From Pseudomonadota bacterium (lineage in GTDB: Bacteria; Pseudomonadota; Alphaproteobacteria; Rhizobiales; Rhizobiaceae): DNA of 6,559 nt. Below are positions 5,265-6,559 of the stretch, one piece after another. The translations under genes and the position numbers were made by a program. A model generated the notes under the pieces. It was not told the DNA's origin, did no database searches, and was given only the letters and a program-made list of their open reading frames with translations. Position 1 is the first letter of the stretch; each line of letters starts with the position of its first letter. Location: positions 1 to 6,559 of the forward strand of contig JAEXMK010000185.1 in NCBI GenBank assembly GCA_023444445.1, given 5' to 3'.

Positions 5265-6559
5265 TCAATCCGCCTTGTTGCGGCGGGCCGGGAAGAGGAT
5301 GACGTCGCGGATCGACGGGGCGTTGGTGAGCAGCATGATCAGGCGATCAACGCCGATGCCAAGGCCGCCGGCGGGTGGCATGCCCTGGTCGATGGCGTCG
5401 AGGAACTCGTCATCCAGCTGCTTGTCCTTTTCGCCGCGGGCATGCGCCTGTTCCAGCTGTTCCACCATGCGGCGGCGCTGTTCTTCCGGATCGTTGAGTT
5501 CCGAGAAGGCATTGCCCACTTCCCAGGCGTTGCAATAGCTTTCGAATCGCTCGACGAGGCGCGGTTCGCCCGGCACTTCCTTGGCGAAGGGCGAGATGTC
5601 CTTCGGAAAATGCGTGACGTGGCTCGGCTGGATCAGCGTGCCTTCCACCTTCTCTTCGAAGATGAAGGCAAGGCATTCGCCCCAGGTCCAGTCCTTCTCG
5701 ACGGCGAAACCGGCGGCCTTTGCGGCAGCGCGGGCTTCTTCGTCGGTCTTGATGGCGAGGAAGTCGATACCGGTTGCTTCCTTCACCGCATCAGGCATCG
5801 GCACGCGCTTGAACGGGCCCTTGAAGGAAATCGTCTGGCCCTGGAATTCCACCTCGGTCGTGCCATGCAGCGAGATCGCCAGCGTCTCGAACAGCCGCTC
5901 CACGAGACCCATGATGTCCTCGTAGTCGGCATAGGCCCAGTAGCACTCCATCATGGTGAATTCAGGATTGTGCCTGGTGGACACGCCTTCATTGCGGAAG
6001 TTGCGGTTGATTTCGAAGACCTTGTCGGAAAGGCCTGACACCAGCGTACGCTTCAGGAACAGTTCCGGCGCGATACGCAGATACATGTCCATCTTCAGCG
6101 TGTTGTGGAAGGTCTTGAAGGGATCGGCCGTCGCGCCGCCATAGACGGTCTGCAGCATCGGCGTCTCGACTTCGAGGAAGCCTTCCGCCTCCATGAAGCG
6201 GCGGATGCCGGAGAGAATCTTCGAGCGCTGCAGGAAGCGCAGCTTGGATTCCTCATTGGAGAGGATGTCGAGGTGGCGCTTGCGGTAACGCAGCTCGATG
6301 TCGGAGACACCGTGCCACTTTTCGGGCATCGGCAGCAGCGACTTCGTCAGCATGGTGATCTCTTCGGCGTTGATCGTCAGCTCGCCGCGCTTGGTGCGGC
6401 GCACCTTGCCGGTCACACCGATGATATCGCCGATGTCGATCATCGGCAGCAGGTTGCGCGCCGCTTCCGGCGTCGTATCCTTGTGGGAGAAGATCTGCAC
6501 CTTGCCCGAGGCGTCATGGATGTCCATGAACATGCCGGAATTGCGCGAGGAATAAACAC
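5265..6559 (-). CDS. lysS: Class II lysyl-tRNA synthetase, N-terminus beyond the right edge
   Basis: The enzyme charges tRNA-Lys with lysine using ATP in the cytoplasm. All three class II motifs are present: motif 1 around MEAEGFLEVETPMLQ, motif 2 FRNEGVSTRHNPEFTMMECY and motif 3 GGLGIGVDRLIMLLTN. The C-terminus RNKAD and stop TGA (5265-5267) are complete. An internal ATG at 6531-6533 is not the start: the frame stays open to the window edge and reads VYSSRNSGMFMDIHDASGKVQIF in two continuous parts (VYSSRNSG, then MFMDIHDASGKVQIF), which belongs to the anticodon-binding OB fold. About 430 residues are visible against roughly 500 for the family, so some 65-70 N-terminal residues are missing. 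It is convergent with the gene ending at 4974, and no role in metal uptake is implied. Identity is very secure. Many alphaproteobacteria use the unrelated class I enzyme, so a second lysyl-tRNA synthetase may exist elsewhere in the genome. Confidence 0.96.
   Translation of the reverse strand, partial: VYSSRNSGMFMDIHDASGKVQIFSHKDTTPEAARNLLPMIDIGDIIGVTGKVRRTKRGELTINAEEITMLTKSLLPMPEKWHGVSDIELRYRKRHLDILSNEESKLRFLQRSKILSGIRRFMEAEGFLEVETPMLQTVYGGATADPFKTFHNTLKMDMYLRIAPELFLKRTLVSGLSDKVFEINRNFRNEGVSTRHNPEFTMMECYWAYADYEDIMGLVERLFETLAISLHGTTEVEFQGQTISFKGPFKRVPMPDAVKEATGIDFLAIKTDEEARAAAKAAGFAVEKDWTWGECLAFIFEEKVEGTLIQPSHVTHFPKDISPFAKEVPGEPRLVERFESYCNAWEVGNAFSELNDPEEQRRRMVEQLEQAHARGEKDKQLDDEFLDAIDQGMPPAGGLGIGVDRLIMLLTNAPSIRDVILFPARRNKAD

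Overview
The window looks like a chromosomal segment of an alphaproteobacterium of the Rhizobiaceae, most likely Agrobacterium or Rhizobium. This rests on the high GC content with strong GC3 bias in the genes, a rhizobial-style four-gene sitABCD metal-uptake operon with two Mur/Fur-type palindromes in front of it, an UPF0391/DUF1328 small membrane protein with an EcfG-like promoter, and a mosaic palindromic intergenic repeat. The species assignment is inference; no database was searched.

Layout, left to right. (1) Positions 1-165 (minus) hold nearly all of a small two-helix membrane protein (UPF0391/DUF1328), cut at its C-terminus by the window edge. Its 108-bp upstream gap carries a candidate general-stress (ECF sigma) promoter and a perfect 12-bp inverted repeat that overlaps its ribosome binding site. 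(2) Positions 274-3764 (minus) are the compact operon sitA-sitB-sitC-sitD, read right to left: periplasmic metal-binding protein, ATPase, and two paralogous ABC-3 permeases. The genes overlap by 4, 20 and 4 bp, so they are probably co-transcribed and translationally coupled. (3) Positions 3765-4038 are the divergent intergenic region. Two palindromes of the type TTGCRA-N5-TYGCAA flank the probable sitA promoter, as expected for manganese-responsive Mur control. (4) Positions 4039-4974 (plus) encode an unrecognised membrane-anchored protein with a conserved-looking globular part and a long His/Glu/Gly-rich tail. (5) Positions 4975-5264, between convergent genes, hold a 115-bp nested palindrome (5006-5120) and two short hairpins. 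(6) Positions 5265-6559 (minus) are class II lysyl-tRNA synthetase, complete at the C-terminus and missing its N-terminus at the right edge.

How the genes work together: SitA captures Mn(II) (possibly Fe(II)) in the periplasm, the SitC/SitD pair forms the membrane channel, and SitB drives transport with ATP. The palindromes would let a Mn-loaded Fur-family repressor shut the operon off. LysS is a housekeeping gene with no evident link to metal transport. I see no mobile-element gene, tRNA, rRNA or CRISPR array. I found no convincing novel multi-gene system. The most original signals are the regulatory architecture in front of the UPF0391 gene, the covarying nested palindrome, and the uncharacterised tailed membrane protein beside the metal operon.
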